Part shown: positions 10,610-22,560 of the stretch, piece by piece
How positions within the stretch are numbered: position 1 is the first letter of the stretch
Layout: each line of letters starts with the position of its first letter
Program-made: the position numbers and the translations under genes
The notes under the pieces: generated by a model
The model's input: only the letters and a program-made list of their open reading frames with translations
The model's database searches: none
Told to the model about the DNA's origin: nothing
NCBI GenBank assembly: GCA_036852015.1
Contig: JAANDG010000117.1
Location: 186,001-250,000 of the forward strand
Length of the DNA stretch: 64,000 nt
Reading direction: 5' to 3'
Source: Pelodera strongyloides
Lineage: Eukaryota; Nematoda; Chromadorea; Rhabditida; Rhabditidae

Positions 10610-13600
10610 CCTTCCTCTAACCAAAGAGAAGCTTGAACCAGATGGTCTTGTCCGTTTGAGCCGCACAAAAACAATTTTGTAGAGAATTTTATGTTGAACA
10701 ACTTTCTTTGTCATAGAATTTTCGCCGATCTCTTCTCTAAAAAGTATGAGCCTTTGAAATTTTATATATGGAAAATTGAAAATTGAAAACTTTTCATATA
10801 ATTTTCTACAAAACTGTGCGATTTGTGGCTTTAAAGCACAAGACCATGATGGTTCAAGCTTCCGTTGTAAGCGTAAACAAGGGTACTCACCGGCGGTTCA
10901 TAATGATTATTCATTTGTGTGAGTTGGCTTTGCTCAAGCTCGTGGACCACTTGTTTGACGAGGGTGATTATCTCAGTGAACGAGAGGCGGACAGAGGGAT
11001 CCACGTCCCAACAAGGGTACATCACTCGGTTATAGCTCAACATTAGGATTTAAAGCGAAATACCGGCCGGTTTTTGAAACGCATCGAGTATACTAGCATT
11101 CTTATGCAGCTTATGCAAATGAGCATAAATTAGAATAAAAAATCGAACTAAATTCGAGTAAATTAGCATAAACACGTAAGAACTCAGTTGCCCACGATGC
11201 GTTTCAAAAATGCTTACGAGAAGAACCGAATTTTGCTAGTTTACCATTATATTCCAGTTCACAATGCGAGCTTACACATGGGAACGTCATTGTGCAGATA
11301 AAGCAATTAGCCGCGGCAACTATAATATCCCGACTCTCCGTATTATCGTATGCATATCGAGGCGGAAGCGGTTCATATGAAGGCGGAAGCGGATTTGCTC
11401 CATTTTGGTGGATACTTTAGACCTTGAAGATAGTAAATGATAAAAATATCACGATGACTTACAATGAAATTGGGCAGTACTTGGGTTTTGCTAGACGATT
11501 TCCGGTTTTTATGTACTCTTGGATAAGTATTGCGGGTACTTGTGCGTAGGGTAGTTGTCCCTTGGTCATCAACTCCCAGAGAACCACACCGTACGCCCAC
11601 ACATCACCTTTGAACGTGAACTGAAACGAGTAAAAACACAATGAAAGTAGGCATCATATTGTTGGAGTAGCCATGGTTTCACTGAGGAAACTTGGCCGGT
11701 GCGCGGTCTACACTGGGCCCGAAAAAGGTGGGCCGCCGCGCCTGGGCCCACCTGATTTTTGTAGGCCGCGCACCGGCCAATGTATCGCGTTATTTCATGA
11801 ATATAGTTGCGATCGAATTATTTCTTTTTTTTGTACGTGTGTTTTATGCTGTTCGCTGAGTTAACGCAATATAGCACCCGGTTTTTGAGGACTCCAGCTG
11901 TCTCATCTTTGTATGCAAATATCAAGTGAATAAGTAGAATAAAAATCACAGGTATTTGTTGCTTAAACTAAACCACATGGTAGCGGAGCGTCCACCATAC
12001 GTATACCGCTTTAAAACTACCAATGTTTCGCCAACTCACCGTTTGCTTTTCCACTTCGTACGCTTCTATGGGTAGCCATCGGAGAGGCAGACCTCTGTCC
12101 TTGTGGAGCACCTTATAGTTCTCGGAGTTGAACAACTCACGGCAAAGACCGAAATCCGCAATCTTGATGTTCAACTCCTTGTCCAGCCTGTAATATATGG
12201 CTTATTGTTAGTATGGTGCCCTTATTGTCAGCTGATCTTTTTTCGATAATTAAATCGAAATACCGGTCGGTTTTTGAAACACATCCACTTTCTTATGCAG
12301 CCCATGCAAATGAACATAAATTATAATAAAAAATGGAGCTAAAATCGAGCAAATTCCCACAAATACGTAACAACTCAGCTATCCAGGATGCGTTTCAAAA
12401 ACCGGCCGGTATTTCGCTTTAACTTACAATTAGCACCTTTAGAGACTTACATGCAATTTCTCGCGGCGAGATCCCTGTGAATGAAGTTGAGGGAATGTAA
12501 ATACTCCATTCCTTCAGCGATTTGCAGACCGAATTGGAGAAGCTGGCGAAGAGTTATTATCTGAAAACTTTAACATTGGCATGTCTTCAGACATTGGCGG
12601 TTCAGTGGCTAGCGCGTCCGTCTTACGCATGCAACCCGAGTTCGAATCTGTCGTATGCCAACAGAATATTCGTAGGAACTTTTGCCAGAAAAGCGACCTA
12701 TTTTTTACCGATTAGTATTTTACCCTGTACCATACTAACCCTATCCTTGTTGAGTTCGTACTTTAGTAGTTGGTAACTTAGGACTTACTAATTTTGGTGT
12801 ACTAAAATTTAGCAGCCTCTATGGTGTAGCACCAGAATCGTATTAGTACTCTACTACTTACATGTGTTGGATCTCTCAGGTACTTATGTAAATCTCCATT
12901 GTGCATGTACTCGGTGACAATAATCGGAGCGAAGTCCTCAGCGAAAGCAATTCCGATCAGTCGCATCACCCGGGGATGGTTGAACCGGGACATAGTTACG
13001 CCTGGAAATTAGAATACTCGGAAATTAGAATTAATAGTTACGCCTGGATATTAGTTGTTACCAAATGGTCTGACCCACGGAAAAACTAACCGTCACCAAA
13101 AAATTTCACCCATTTCCTATGTAGGCTAGCAATTGTAAGGTAACAGCGCGAATAAAGTGAAATTATGGTACTATAATTCAGCATACTGTGGCATGCAACT
13201 ACAAAACTTGGGACCATGTCCACCAGTCAGCTCCCCCAAATACTGATTTTCCCTGCAACTCCCTTATTAGAGCCCGATTTTCTGTCCACAGGGAATATTT
13301 ACCCGAGGAAATTTAGTGGTGAAAATGGCCTCCGAGATAGGAAAACAAAAATAGTTGCCGAAAACACAGAAAAAACCTTCGTCGGGCCATCACCAAGTGG
13401 TTTTTACCGAAAAAACCATCTGGTGACTGGTTCGTGACCATTTGGTGATTTGCTGATGTTTTCGATAAAACTTAATCACGAATTTGTCACGAATTGGTCA
13501 CCAAATGGGAAGGCCCACGAAAAAACCACAACCATCGCACTAACCTTCCCTCACAAACTCGCGCACGCCAGAAACACCGGCTTTGAGCTTTTTGCACGCA

Positions 13601-16600
13601 ACTTCGCGGGGCTGCGTGTACGGAGATCGTAGATAGGTGGCCTTGAAGACATTGCCAAAATTACCTTAAAATTAGATTGAAATCAAAATAATTTAAAAAT
13701 ATCTGCTCGGTTAGTGTCGAATTTGGCCAAGATACAGTAGATTACCTTCGCTAATCCTCTAAAAGGGTATATTACAAATGTAAAGATATGGTACAAAGTA
13801 CAAAGTACAAACTACGCTGTGAAAAGTACCGTAACCAAGTAGAGTTGAAAGTGTAATTGTGTCCATGTCGATTTTCAGTTTCGGATCGATTTCCTGTGCT
13901 ATCTGCTGATAAGGTGAAAAGTTGTTCAGTGGTACCCAAGTATGATGAGCATGTTCGCTGTACGAGTTCAAAGCTGAAATGAATCGATATTTGAAACTCA
14001 TAGCGTTATACCCTCCACTCCACCTACCATACTTTTAAATAAAACTTCAAAGTGACATGGCACGTGATTTTGATGTTTCCGAGAGCACAGATGGGATGTA
14101 TCACGTAATACGGCTAAATATGGTTGTACGTCAGTCATACGATTCTAAGCCACACGACGTACCCTAATTATAAGTTCTTGTGTGCGGCAGCCTAACCAAC
14201 TATTGGACACAACTACAAAGTACAAAGTACAAACTACACTGTAAAAATACCCTATCCAAGCAGAGTGCAGAGTTGAAGGCTCTGGGTCTTAATTATATTC
14301 TTATGAGACATATCAACATATATGGACATATCAACAAATTACGAGACTGCCTTCCAAAAGCTTATAATATGCTTGGCTGCGGTGGTATACAAAGGTATGT
14401 ATGTAGACAACGAACTACAATATTCTCATAAGCAAAGAAACTTGGCTGCACTTACGGCGTATTTCGTGAGGATCAGCGGATGGACGGAACACTAAATAGA
14501 ACATAATATAAAGAAACGAAAATAACGATTGATTGATTATTGATTGATTGATTTGATTTATTTATTTATTTATTGATTTGATTGGTTTATTGATTGATGC
14601 TAAGGTTTATTACTTTACAAAATAATGAACGTGAAATGGGATATGCTTGCATCTTGCATTGATCCATAACCCAGGGACAGTATGCACGAACAGAGGGAAC
14701 CTCCTCGGCTGGGAGAATTAATCTCTGCGTGTCCCTGATTCGTGTAATCCCACTTTTTCTCTCACCTCCCACTGGAAGCTGGGAACATATTCCCGGTGTT
14801 CGTGCATACGGCCACAGCAGAACTCTGTAGAATAATGGTGATCCGTCAATGTATATTACGAAGCAAGCAAAAATGAAAATAAAATCTAACCTTTATTCTC
14901 GAAGATAATGCTTGCGTTCTGGTCATCGTCACGTTTTTTTGACATCTGAAGTTATATTATAGTATTTATGAATATTTATCGACCTTATGTTTCAAACATC
15001 GGTTGTTATGCCGCTTGAAAAATGCACTTACCGTATATTTCCTACGAACAATGATGACAACGAGAACTATGCTAACAGCCAGAATGGAAGAGAATAATAT
15101 GACGACATTGGCGGCCCTGTAATAATTTACGTACGGTACACTACCGTAACGTTTACCGTAAGCGTACAGTAACTACCGTAACGACCATAACCGTACCGTA
15201 ACCGTACAGTAACGGTACCCGGTTTGCAATATAGTCCCTGTACCTTTACGAGATATTTTGGGTGACATGTCAAGGCAAACTTTTGTTTAACTTGACCACT
15301 CGCAAAATCAAAAGCTGAGGCCTTATTCACCAACACACATTGAGCCCTCCCAGGCTCACGAGCGCTCCGAATCTCTTCTGCTCTCGCACTCTCTACGCAC
15401 CCTTTAACTCCTTGGGGGGGGGGCAGGGAGGGCTTCCTGCGTGTTGGTGAATATGACCTCAGGTATGCTGCCCAATAGAACCATTATCTAATACAACTCG
15501 AGTTCGAGCCTGGCTAGTGACATCAAGGTGACGACGTCGGGTCTATGCAAGAGTGAAGGGCGTTGTGCACTGATATACGTTATGGTTCCATTAAAGCGAC
15601 ATACCAGCCGGTTTGTGAAACGCATCTCAAATATCAGCATTATTATGCAGTTATGCTAAAAGGGGTCCATTGGGGTCTATTTTTTTATTCAAATTTATGC
15701 TCATTTGCATATGAAGCATAGGAAAGCAGGGAGTACTCGATGCGTTTCAAAAACCGGCCGGTATTTCGCTTTAAATCTTCTAATTTTGCACTATACAAAA
15801 GCTAACCACACGGAAGATCGATATCAAATACGATTCACCAACCTGCTCATTCCTTTACTATTTCTGACTGAGGAACTACCACTGGCCTGCACAAAAGAAT
15901 CCGGCGTTTGACGCAACTGCAAAACAACAAAAAGCTTTATATATCGGGTCTTTTAGAGGGCCCAAGGGCCCAAGGCGGCACTTCGGACCTAAAATTGGTT
16001 GGAAAGCTTCAAGAAAGCAACCAATACCGTTACGATGCAAGAAATTACCTGAAATCACTATGATAAGAAGAAGTACTAATCTCATTATCCTAATCAGAAG
16101 AAATTGTTTTTCTTATATTTTGGAAACAATGGGTACAAAACACTTTTTTTTGGCCAGACGTCCCGGCACTTTTTCTTCAATTTTTTTTTGCTGTTTAACA
16201 GGACAGGCGCACGAGAAAACACATAATACCGTATCCTCCTTGCAAAGCACTAGACAATTGCTTACCGTATACGGAAGAGAGTCTAAAAGTCCACTTATTT
16301 CCACAGTACATTCATCGGCAACTGTCGAGGAATCGGCAATCGCCATGCGGCACGTCAACCTATAAATAAATAAGTAATATTGCGGCCCGGCGCGATTGCG
16401 CCAAAGTGTAGCCGAAAGTGTGCGAGGGTGTCGCCGCCGCTCACTGAAACTGCCAAGATGCTAAGATGACAATTAACCTAATTGACTCACGTATCATCCT
16501 TTTCCGCCATATGTAGATCGCAATGATTGCCGCATACGGTTACTGTAGGCCTCATAATTGAATTAAAATGTGAGCCGTGGAGCTTGAATACACTCTGCGC

Positions 16601-19600
16601 TCTGTCGAAAGCAATCTAAACAATTTAAAGCGAAATGCCGTCGGGTTTTTGAAACGCATCGTAATATTTTGAAACGCATGGCTGGTTTTTGAAACGCAGT
16701 TCCTGGTAATGCTATTATCATTGCACATTTCCAGGCACTTCCGGCCACTGAAGGAAACACAATTTGCATATAATCCATGTGCAGTGGCCCAGCATCTTCT
16801 TATCTTATAAACTAACTTACCATACGGCATTAAAGCGAAATGCCGGCGGGTTTTTGAAACGCATCGTGAACAACTGAATTCTTACGTATTTATGCTAATT
16901 TGCTCGAACTTAGCGCGATTTTTTATTCTAATTTATAGTCATTTGCATAAGCTGCATGCTGCATAAGAATGCTGGTCTACTCGATGTGTTTCAAAAACCG
17001 GCCCGTATTTCACTTTAACTTTAGGATCCAAGTCATATGGTTTTATTAATCAAGTTTGGCGTATTGCTAGCCCAAAGTGTCAAAAGAAACCAAAAATTAA
17101 GTATGCCAAATAAAATACAAAATACAGTACACTGGTGATGGACGGCGGACACATGTTGACGAGAAGCGGGCGGTCCAGACAGGCAAATTTCTCCGAACGC
17201 GAGTGGACCGTACCTCCCGGAAAACCTGAAAATTGTTTAATTGATGAAACATTAATTTTGGAAAAGTCAGTCAAATGTACAACGAATAGAATTTATTTCA
17301 TATTTCATAAGCGAAATCATAACATGCGGGTCCAGACGTCAGAGACAAAACACCGACGAAAATTGGCGTGCAAGCCGCATGAGAACGGCGCGACAACGAG
17401 GTGGCGTGCAAAATGCAAGCGAAATGGAAATGGTGTGCGCCAATCTCGCGCCGCTTGCATGCTATAATATGGCGGATTGCACGTCAAGTTTCTATTTGAC
17501 GCATGGAAATAGTGGCTTACTCGGTAACCTTTCCCCGTGCAAGCAATAATTGAAGCACGCGCGCTAAACTCTCAGAAACGCATGTTATTCGTGTCCAATG
17601 CTACTTCGATATATAACACTTTGTTCAAAGTCCCTCCCTATACTTCGTAATAAACCATTAAATGGTCTCACCATCCGATTTTGGACAGTATCCACATTGA
17701 AGGGTATCATTATATCCTCCATTAATCAAATCATCGCACGTATTGAACAAAGCGGAACAGGACAAGACCTGTGAGTGAACCTAAAAAAATTCATTTAAAG
17801 TGATGGGTTCAGTTCAATTTCCCCCCTTTTTGAATAGTTCTGTTTTCTATTGATAATATGGCCGGTAATAGTCACAATTACGGGCAATTACATTCAATTG
17901 TCGGTGCTCCTGGGGGCAGATTCAGCTCAAAAGACTAAAAACCCTCACATATGTCGGATGTACATGGAGCCTAGTCGATTTTGAATAATGAGTAAGTCGA
18001 CATGAGGTGCTAGGGACAATCAGTATTGGTTGAGTGAAAAAAGGTGCGTGTAGCTCAACCGGTGAGTGCTTGCTAGCCATGCAAGTGACGCGGGTTCGAG
18101 TCCGCTCCAACCCAAGTTTTTCACAATAGACGAGATAGTTGCCTAGGAGCCTGGAGGGCTAAGTATTGGTCGAAAACTGGTCACCAAATAGCCAGGTTCA
18201 CCGAATTGTTTCAAAACAAAACTAACCTTATCGTCGGTATGGTAGTACACCAATGGTTGACGTTCGCTTTGAGTTATATAGATATTGGTAGATGATATCT
18301 TTTTCTTCCATGACGGCCGACATCCGTTTAGCATGGGTGGCAGCTGAAGAAAGCAGATTTGTGTTTCTAAAATTGAATTTAGCGGGTGCACCGCGCACCC
18401 ACAACCAAAACGAACATCGCGCCGCGCACCCCGCCCAGACATCTTCAGACTCTCGCCATCGAGCGCACTGAACACCTTTCGCGAAAGCTTGGCGAGGATC
18501 GAGAGAAGGTGCCGCGCACACTTTAAACTGGTTCTATGTCAATTTCCGCAAACTAGTACAGTCTGCGCACCTACTTCCGCCGCGCTAAATTTTCGCGCTA
18601 GTTAACAGCGCACCACCCGAGTTTCGTCAGTGGGACAGGAAAGGGGTACGCGCGTAGACCTTTGGCGCAACCTTAGGGCGTGGCGCCGCACTAGCACGCC
18701 ACACGGGTATTGTAAACAAATAGCACACGAAATTTTAGAAATAACCAACTCTCATCAGATATCCATCCGTATTGACTGCAATGAGAGAATTCGTACGGTC
18801 GTACACAAAATTCGAAACATTTTCACGTCTTTATACAGGAACCTGCGAGAAAACTTGTAAAAAATATCATGTTTCAAGAAACAAATATATGAGAATATGA
18901 GTTAACTGTGATAGTAAACCAAAGATTGTCCTTCGCTACTTACGGGAACACCAAATATTGATTATTCGAAGTAAACTGATAAAAAAATATGTTCTTTATG
19001 TTTCAATAAACATTTCTAATTGGTGACTGACAGTAAAGTTGATATCAAAAAACAGGTTGTACTTGCACGATAGAGTATAAAGGTCAGGTCATAAAGGGGT
19101 CAAAATATTAAAAAAAAAAAAAAGAAAGAAAAAGAATGTACTCACGCTGCGACAACTTCGCCCTCAAAAGGCTTATAATTAAGTAGAGTGCCGTAGCGAT
19201 ACGCAGTTGATAAGTGAGACGAGACTTCGCAATTCGAATGCGGGGTGCCATTGTATGCACTCTAAATAATTTTAAAGTGGTACGGCACGTAGTTTTGAAA
19301 TTCACGCCAAATTGATGTACCCTTTGGCGCCAGAAAGGTACATAATCCCACACAGCTTGCACTTACAAAGCGTCGAATTATTTAATTTTTCGCTGTCCTC
19401 TGTTTACCGTAGATACCGTATATAAAAGAATTAAAGTAAAATAAGAGAATAAATAAGAGTAAATGAAGAAAACATACCCCTTCAAAACGGCTACAAATTC
19501 GTGATCCATCATTCCTGGTGTAAATATAACAGAAGTCCGGATAAGGGCCTTTAGATTCTACCAATCTTTGTTCACAATCCTAAAAATGATATCAATTATA

Positions 19601-22322
19601 TTATTACATACATTTGAAATCTTTGTTTGTTTGTATGTTTGTGTACTGCACGTTACGCTCTAAAAGTAAGATTTGTTCACTTGTTCACCAATAGTTCATA
19701 GAGACAATCTAAAAAGAATATATTGAAAACATGCGGCGTATCGGGCGAGCGTACCATGCTCACCAACAGTTCAAAGAACACGCAGGCGAAAAGCAAGTGT
19801 ACACTTTCGACTTACATCCTTGATCTGTCTTTTATCTACTTGTTGGCAAATATTCCATGTATTTTCCATTTTGGCCTCCAATTCTTGGACATTGAATCGA
19901 CAAACATGAACTGGGATGGTCTCATTCGACTAAAATGTAATTTTTTATTTAGTTAGCGTATTTAAGGACTAAGTTACAGTACTAATAAAAGGCCAACATA
20001 TTAATATTAAATAAAATTTTTAGACTATGCATATCTTATACAGTTTTTTAACCTTACCACATCATGAACGACAGCGTATATATAAGGAATTCCGTTTTGT
20101 GTTACTTGTTGTGAAGCCAGTACGAAAGCTTCACCTCCTTGTGCTTCTGAAATTTGGAATATTAAAGCGGTATGGTACCTGGTTTTGAACTGAACGACTT
20201 CCTTCTTATGTATGTACCATATGCAATTGCGTTCCTATGCATGTACCATATGCAATTGCGCGTTCCATTGTATGTACCATATCATATGCAACTGCGTTCC
20301 GTTGCGCGCCCTTTTTGAGCGATGGGGCAGAAATATTTTCGTTGCTAGCGTACTTTTGTATATAAATCGCCGTACAAAGATACAATTATTTTATCTAATT
20401 TTAAACAAAAATGAACAAAATACATACTAATTTGTCCGCAACTGAGTGTCATTTCAATTCTTGAGTCTAGATTTGGCGTGTCATCTTGCACACAAATTCT
20501 AGTAGCTCGCATAGATCCAAATATGTATTTCTTGGCAGAATTCGATGGAATGCCGCCACCCAGTCTGTAATCTATCATTTCAGGATAGTAACTGTAGCAA
20601 GTTGTGCGCGGCTATCTTTTCGCGCTCGCATAGCACACTCATGGCGCAACCGCGCATGTATGGCGCAAGCATGGCGCAAGTGCATGCGTGCTTCTTTCTA
20701 TGGCATTAATGTCATGAATAGTTAGTATGTAGCGAGTCCACAAATATTAAAAACTAAATCGACAGATTTCAACAAACAATCAAAACTCACACAAGTCTCA
20801 CAGGTTCGTAAAAGTTCTTCGAACTCCCTAAGAAATAGGCATATCCTTCGGTGGACCAAGCACTGGTTAGGGCAGTCTCAGTGACGTATTGCAGGTCTTC
20901 AGTTGTTTGAGATGGTTCGATGTACCTATCACAAGAAAAAAAACAGTCATTTAAATATAGAAACAAGATAAGTGGCTAAGAAATAGAGTACAATTTCGAA
21001 TCTTATTTTGGTAAATGAACGCCGCATTACATTCGCAACACCAAACCTCCTCATATAAAGTATGATCGCAAAATAATAAACCTAAACCCTGAAAAATACC
21101 GTATAACGAAACACAATTGCTAGGAATGTTTTTAAAAAGAGAGCAAGCAGAATTAAGATGGGCAGTAGTTAAAGATTAAAGTTAGAATATTAGTTAACAA
21201 CAAAAACCAACTGTGAATTCCGTCCCATGTTCAGTCGGTACACTGAAGTCCACGCCTTATTTTCTTTGCCATTTTCGGTAAATTTGATGAATACCCTAAA
21301 TTACTTAATTAATTGTAAAAAATGAAGACTCCCTAGTAAGAAACGCCATGTATTCTAAAATAAAAGAATAAGCTTACTTGGCGTGAACGACGACTGCCTT
21401 TGCAGCGCCAACTTTTGTTTGGATATATTTGGAGTCTCGTTTCAGTTCAGTGCAATCAGAACCAAGAGCGCATATTCTGAAATTGGGCTACAATTCGACA
21501 ATTATGTTAATTGGAGTTATCATCGCGAGTTTGTATAGATCATTCAATATGTGTCTCTCTCTATCAGGTTTAAAACTCTAAAACTCACCGGCACTTGACC
21601 ACATTGCAATAGAGTATCGATTGATGGTCAGTCAGTTGGAATTCCAATAACTCTCCGCCATCATCTACCTGATCGCTCAACTCAATGGTACCAATCAGTT
21701 TGTCTGGAAAATTGATGTTTAAGCCCATTTCAGATAACCCCCCCCCCACGTTTGATCACTCCATCTAATTCTACGTGTCAGATATAGAAGAATAAAGATA
21801 GGTGTTAGTGGGCCTGACCCATTAATTAAACATTTTAATTTTACTGCCAACAAACTTTTATATATTTCAAACGATAAAGTACATAGAAAAACCGCACGTA
21901 GCCAGTAATATAATGGTTTTCGTCGAAAAAAAAAAAAAAAACATCTGGTGACCGGTGCCCAATTGGGCTCCCACGTTTCCCATGTGCGAGGTTCAGTCCC
22001 CCGAGCCTTTCAAATGTCTACCCTATGGGAGGTTCTTCCTCTCGATGTATCACATAGACTCCCAAATTTACAACGCGGGAGGCTTTACCCGGTGAACGGG
22101 TACGTTTCACGTCCATTGATCGGTTTCACATGCTAATTTTCCACCTCTGTTAGTCTTCTTCAGGTTTTCTCCGTCGACGTCTCTGTACAGATGCACTCTG
22201 GTACCGGCAGCGATCGCGATTGTACCATACTGGCACACCAAGCCGGAGATCTGAAAAATCATAGTCACAACGTAGTCCTCTAATCCCCTCGGTCCCTCTC
22301 AAATTCCAAATTCTCTCTCTCT

Positions 22323-22353
<31 letters not shown>

Positions 22354-22560
22354 ACTCTCTTCTCTCACTCTCTCTCTCTCCTCTCTCTCTCTCTGTATCT
22401 CTTTCTCTCTCTCTCTCTCTCTCTCATTCTCTCTCCCTACCTCACTTTCTACCTTTCCATCCTGCTTGGCCACCTCAATAAAAGTGTTCTGACTCGAAAC
22501 ACCGTTCTGAAGGAGGAGAACGCAGAGAGCGAGACATCGTAGCGAGGGATGTGAAATCAT
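10392..22560 (-). CDS. MET-like: MET/RON-family receptor tyrosine kinase, copy 1 (one frameshift in exon 12)
   Basis: There are 29 coding exons, in transcript order: 22453-22560, 22145-22250, 21589-21703, 21378-21476, 21212-21295, 20791-20925, 20428-20564, 20058-20146, 19816-19929, 19478-19579, 19146-19261, 18750-18842, 18227-18343, 17672-17780, 17131-17225, 16491-16615, 16266-16359, 15843-15916, 15032-15116, 14891-14945, 14456-14491, 13830-13973, 13545-13664, 12862-13001, 12451-12560, 12040-12187, 11463-11620, 10891-11035 and 10392-10478. The start is the ATG of a signal peptide ([19 protein letters not shown]). The order sema, PSI, one IPT, membrane helix and tyrosine kinase is diagnostic of MET/RON receptors, which sit in the plasma membrane and pass ligand binding to cytoplasmic tyrosine phosphorylation. 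Exon lengths sum to 3140, one base short of 1047 codons, because exon 12 lacks one base relative to copy 2. Every other junction is phase-consistent. The product would be truncated late in the sema domain unless the gap is a sequence error. Confidence 0.9.
10519..10606. repeat. CT/GA microsatellite in receptor copy 1 last intron
   Basis: The (CT)n tract on the plus strand lies in the intron between exons 28 and 29. The same intron in copy 2 has a CT tract at 25879-26040, so it predates the duplication. Confidence 0.9.
11050..11210. mobile_element. MITE family A, right-truncated
   Basis: Left end TTAA-AGCGAAATACCGGCCGG; the right end stops after gcgtttcaaaaa. It begins about 14 bp from the exon 28 acceptor of receptor copy 1. 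The matching TTAA in copy 2 (26232) holds a different element. Confidence 0.85.
11861..12014. mobile_element. hairpin element family B (TTAA flanks)
   Basis: The left end reads TTAACGCAATATAGCACCCGG and the right end ATACCGCTTTAA. The copy at 26772-26932 sits in the same intron of the paralogue, so this insertion predates the duplication. Confidence 0.75.
12250..12422. mobile_element. MITE family A
   Basis: Full-length copy with TTAA flanks; right end CCGGCCGGTATTTCGCT. It lies in the intron between exons 25 and 26 and is absent from the same intron of copy 2, so it was inserted after the duplication (or lost from copy 2). Confidence 0.85.
12590..12690 (+). mobile_element. tRNA-derived SINE-like sequence
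   Basis: It has a tRNA-like A box (gttcagtggctagcgcgtcc) and B box (gagttcgaatc). A clear counterpart sits in the same intron of copy 2 at about 27620-27715, sharing the 3' phrase caacagaatattcgtag. No clean cloverleaf is seen. Confidence 0.55.
13060..13520. repeat. palindromic CCAAATGGTCACC-type repeat
   Basis: Repeated short palindromic words (ggtgaccggtcacc, accaaatgg, ttttttcggcgaaaa) recur here and at 6290-6340, 18165-18200, 21940-21970, 25000-25060, 27240-27440 and 34960-34990. It is probably a degraded DNA element family. Confidence 0.5.
14456..15116 (-). other. copy 1 transmembrane and juxtamembrane exons 19-21
   Basis: Exon 19 encodes a single helix ([20 protein letters not shown]) followed at once by RRKY, a stop-transfer signal. 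Exons 20 and 21 (55 and 36 bp) give a short charged juxtamembrane segment. I see no equivalent of the Cbl-binding DYR motif of vertebrate MET. Confidence 0.85.
15312..15463. mobile_element. hairpin element, GAGGCCATATTCACC family
   Basis: Inverted ends: tgaggccttattcaccaac at the left and ttggtgaatatgacctca at the right. Related copies are at 29777-29912 and 44651-44732. Confidence 0.7.
15591..15774. mobile_element. MITE family A
   Basis: TTAA-flanked; right end CCGGCCGGTATTTCGCT; in the intron between exons 18 and 19 of receptor copy 1. Confidence 0.85.
16626..16692. mobile_element. MITE family A fragments
   Basis: Repeated left-end pieces (aaagcgaaatgccgtcggg, tttttgaaacgca), probably a rearranged or truncated insertion beside IPT exon 16. 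Confidence 0.6.
16693..16825. repeat. dispersed repeat also present at 23710-23995
   Basis: Two blocks match the region between the receptors: cattgcacatttccaggcac (copy: ttccaagcac) and gtgcagtggcccagcat followed by cttatcttataaactaact. The second location is split by an insertion with a TTA microsatellite. Its role is unknown. Confidence 0.6.
16830..17018. mobile_element. MITE family A
   Basis: TTAA-flanked copy in the intron between exons 15 and 16 of receptor copy 1; left AGCGAAATGCCGGCGGG and right CCCGTATTTCACT. Confidence 0.85.
18049..18118 (+). mobile_element. tRNA-like sequence, Gly(GCC)-like anticodon arm
   Basis: A box tagctcaaccggtgagtgc, a perfect anticodon stem CTTGC/GCAAG around loop TAGCCAT, and B box gggttcgagtcc. 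The acceptor stem does not pair and the T arm is one base short, so this is a tRNA pseudogene or a SINE head rather than a working tRNA. It is antisense in a receptor intron. Confidence 0.55.
18750..18842 (-). pseudogene. copy 1 exon 12, single-base deletion
   Basis: The exon is 93 bp; the copy 2 equivalent (35351-35444) is 94 bp. Plus-strand comparison shows cgaaac-atttt (18814-18822) against agaaaccatttt in copy 2, so one base is missing next to 18818. After the deletion the frame reaches a TGA inside the exon. Downstream of it, the other frame still encodes FVYDRTNSL and NTDGYLMR, matching copy 2 (FVYDHTNSL, NTEGYLMR). Confidence 0.85.
20162..20360. mobile_element. hairpin element family B with internal tandem repeat
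   Basis: Left end TTAAAGCGGTATGGTACCTGG. It contains about three copies of a catatgcaattgcgttcc unit (20215-20300). The copy 2 intron has the same element at 37021, but interrupted by a family A insertion. Confidence 0.65.
22251..22452 (-). repeat. receptor copy 1 intron 1: almost pure GA (CT on plus) repeat
   Basis: The whole 202-bp first intron is a degenerate GA repeat on the coding strand, still open in frame with exon 1 (it would encode Arg/Glu repeats). Retention would enter exon 2 in the wrong frame. Copy 2 intron 1 (40311-40495) has the same composition. Confidence 0.85.

Larger units (their letters stand above)
10891..13973 (-). other. copy 1 tyrosine kinase domain (exons 22-28)
   Basis: The glycine loop GYGNFGNV crosses exons 22/23. 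The catalytic lysine is in REVACKKLK and the helix C glutamate region in REFVREG. The catalytic loop is HRDLAARNC, tyrosine-kinase type, and DFG lies in [10 protein letters not shown]. The activation segment [15 protein letters not shown] has a single tyrosine at the position of the second of MET's twin tyrosines. [15 protein letters not shown] and [14 protein letters not shown] complete subdomains IX-XI. All key residues are present, so the kinase would be active if translated. The exon 28 acceptor is GAG instead of the CAG of copy 2. Confidence 0.92.
16266..17780 (-). other. copy 1 PSI and IPT domains (exons 14-17)
   Basis: Exon 14 carries the cysteine-rich PSI pattern: [13 protein letters not shown], then [10 protein letters not shown]. 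Exon 15 continues to [10 protein letters not shown]. Exons 16-17 form one IPT/TIG fold ([35 protein letters not shown]). Vertebrate MET has four IPT domains; only one is seen before the membrane exon here. The third intron-side region (16640-16830) has MITE debris where copy 2 has a possible extra 45-bp exon. Confidence 0.8.
18227..22250 (-). other. copy 1 semaphorin domain (exons 2-13)
   Basis: Sema blades are recognisable as [16 protein letters not shown] (exon 2), LYCNVVKC and [12 protein letters not shown] (exons 3-4), [20 protein letters not shown] (exon 6), ATRICVQDD (exon 7), [20 protein letters not shown] (exon 8), [11 protein letters not shown] (exon 9), and GTPHSNCEV (exon 11). Alignment from memory of family features: in vertebrate MET a basic furin site lies where exon 7 meets exon 8; here that spot reads TLSCGQI|KAQGGEA with no basic cluster, so alpha/beta processing at that site is not expected. 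Confidence 0.85.

Noticed and set aside
18049..18118. Functional tRNA-Gly gene
   Set aside because: The anticodon arm is perfect, but the acceptor stem fails to pair and the T arm lacks a base.
22150..22560. 136-codon ORF with Arg/Glu repeats
   Set aside because: Its first 36 codons are real receptor exon 1, but the rest reads through intron 1 and then exon 2 in the wrong frame.
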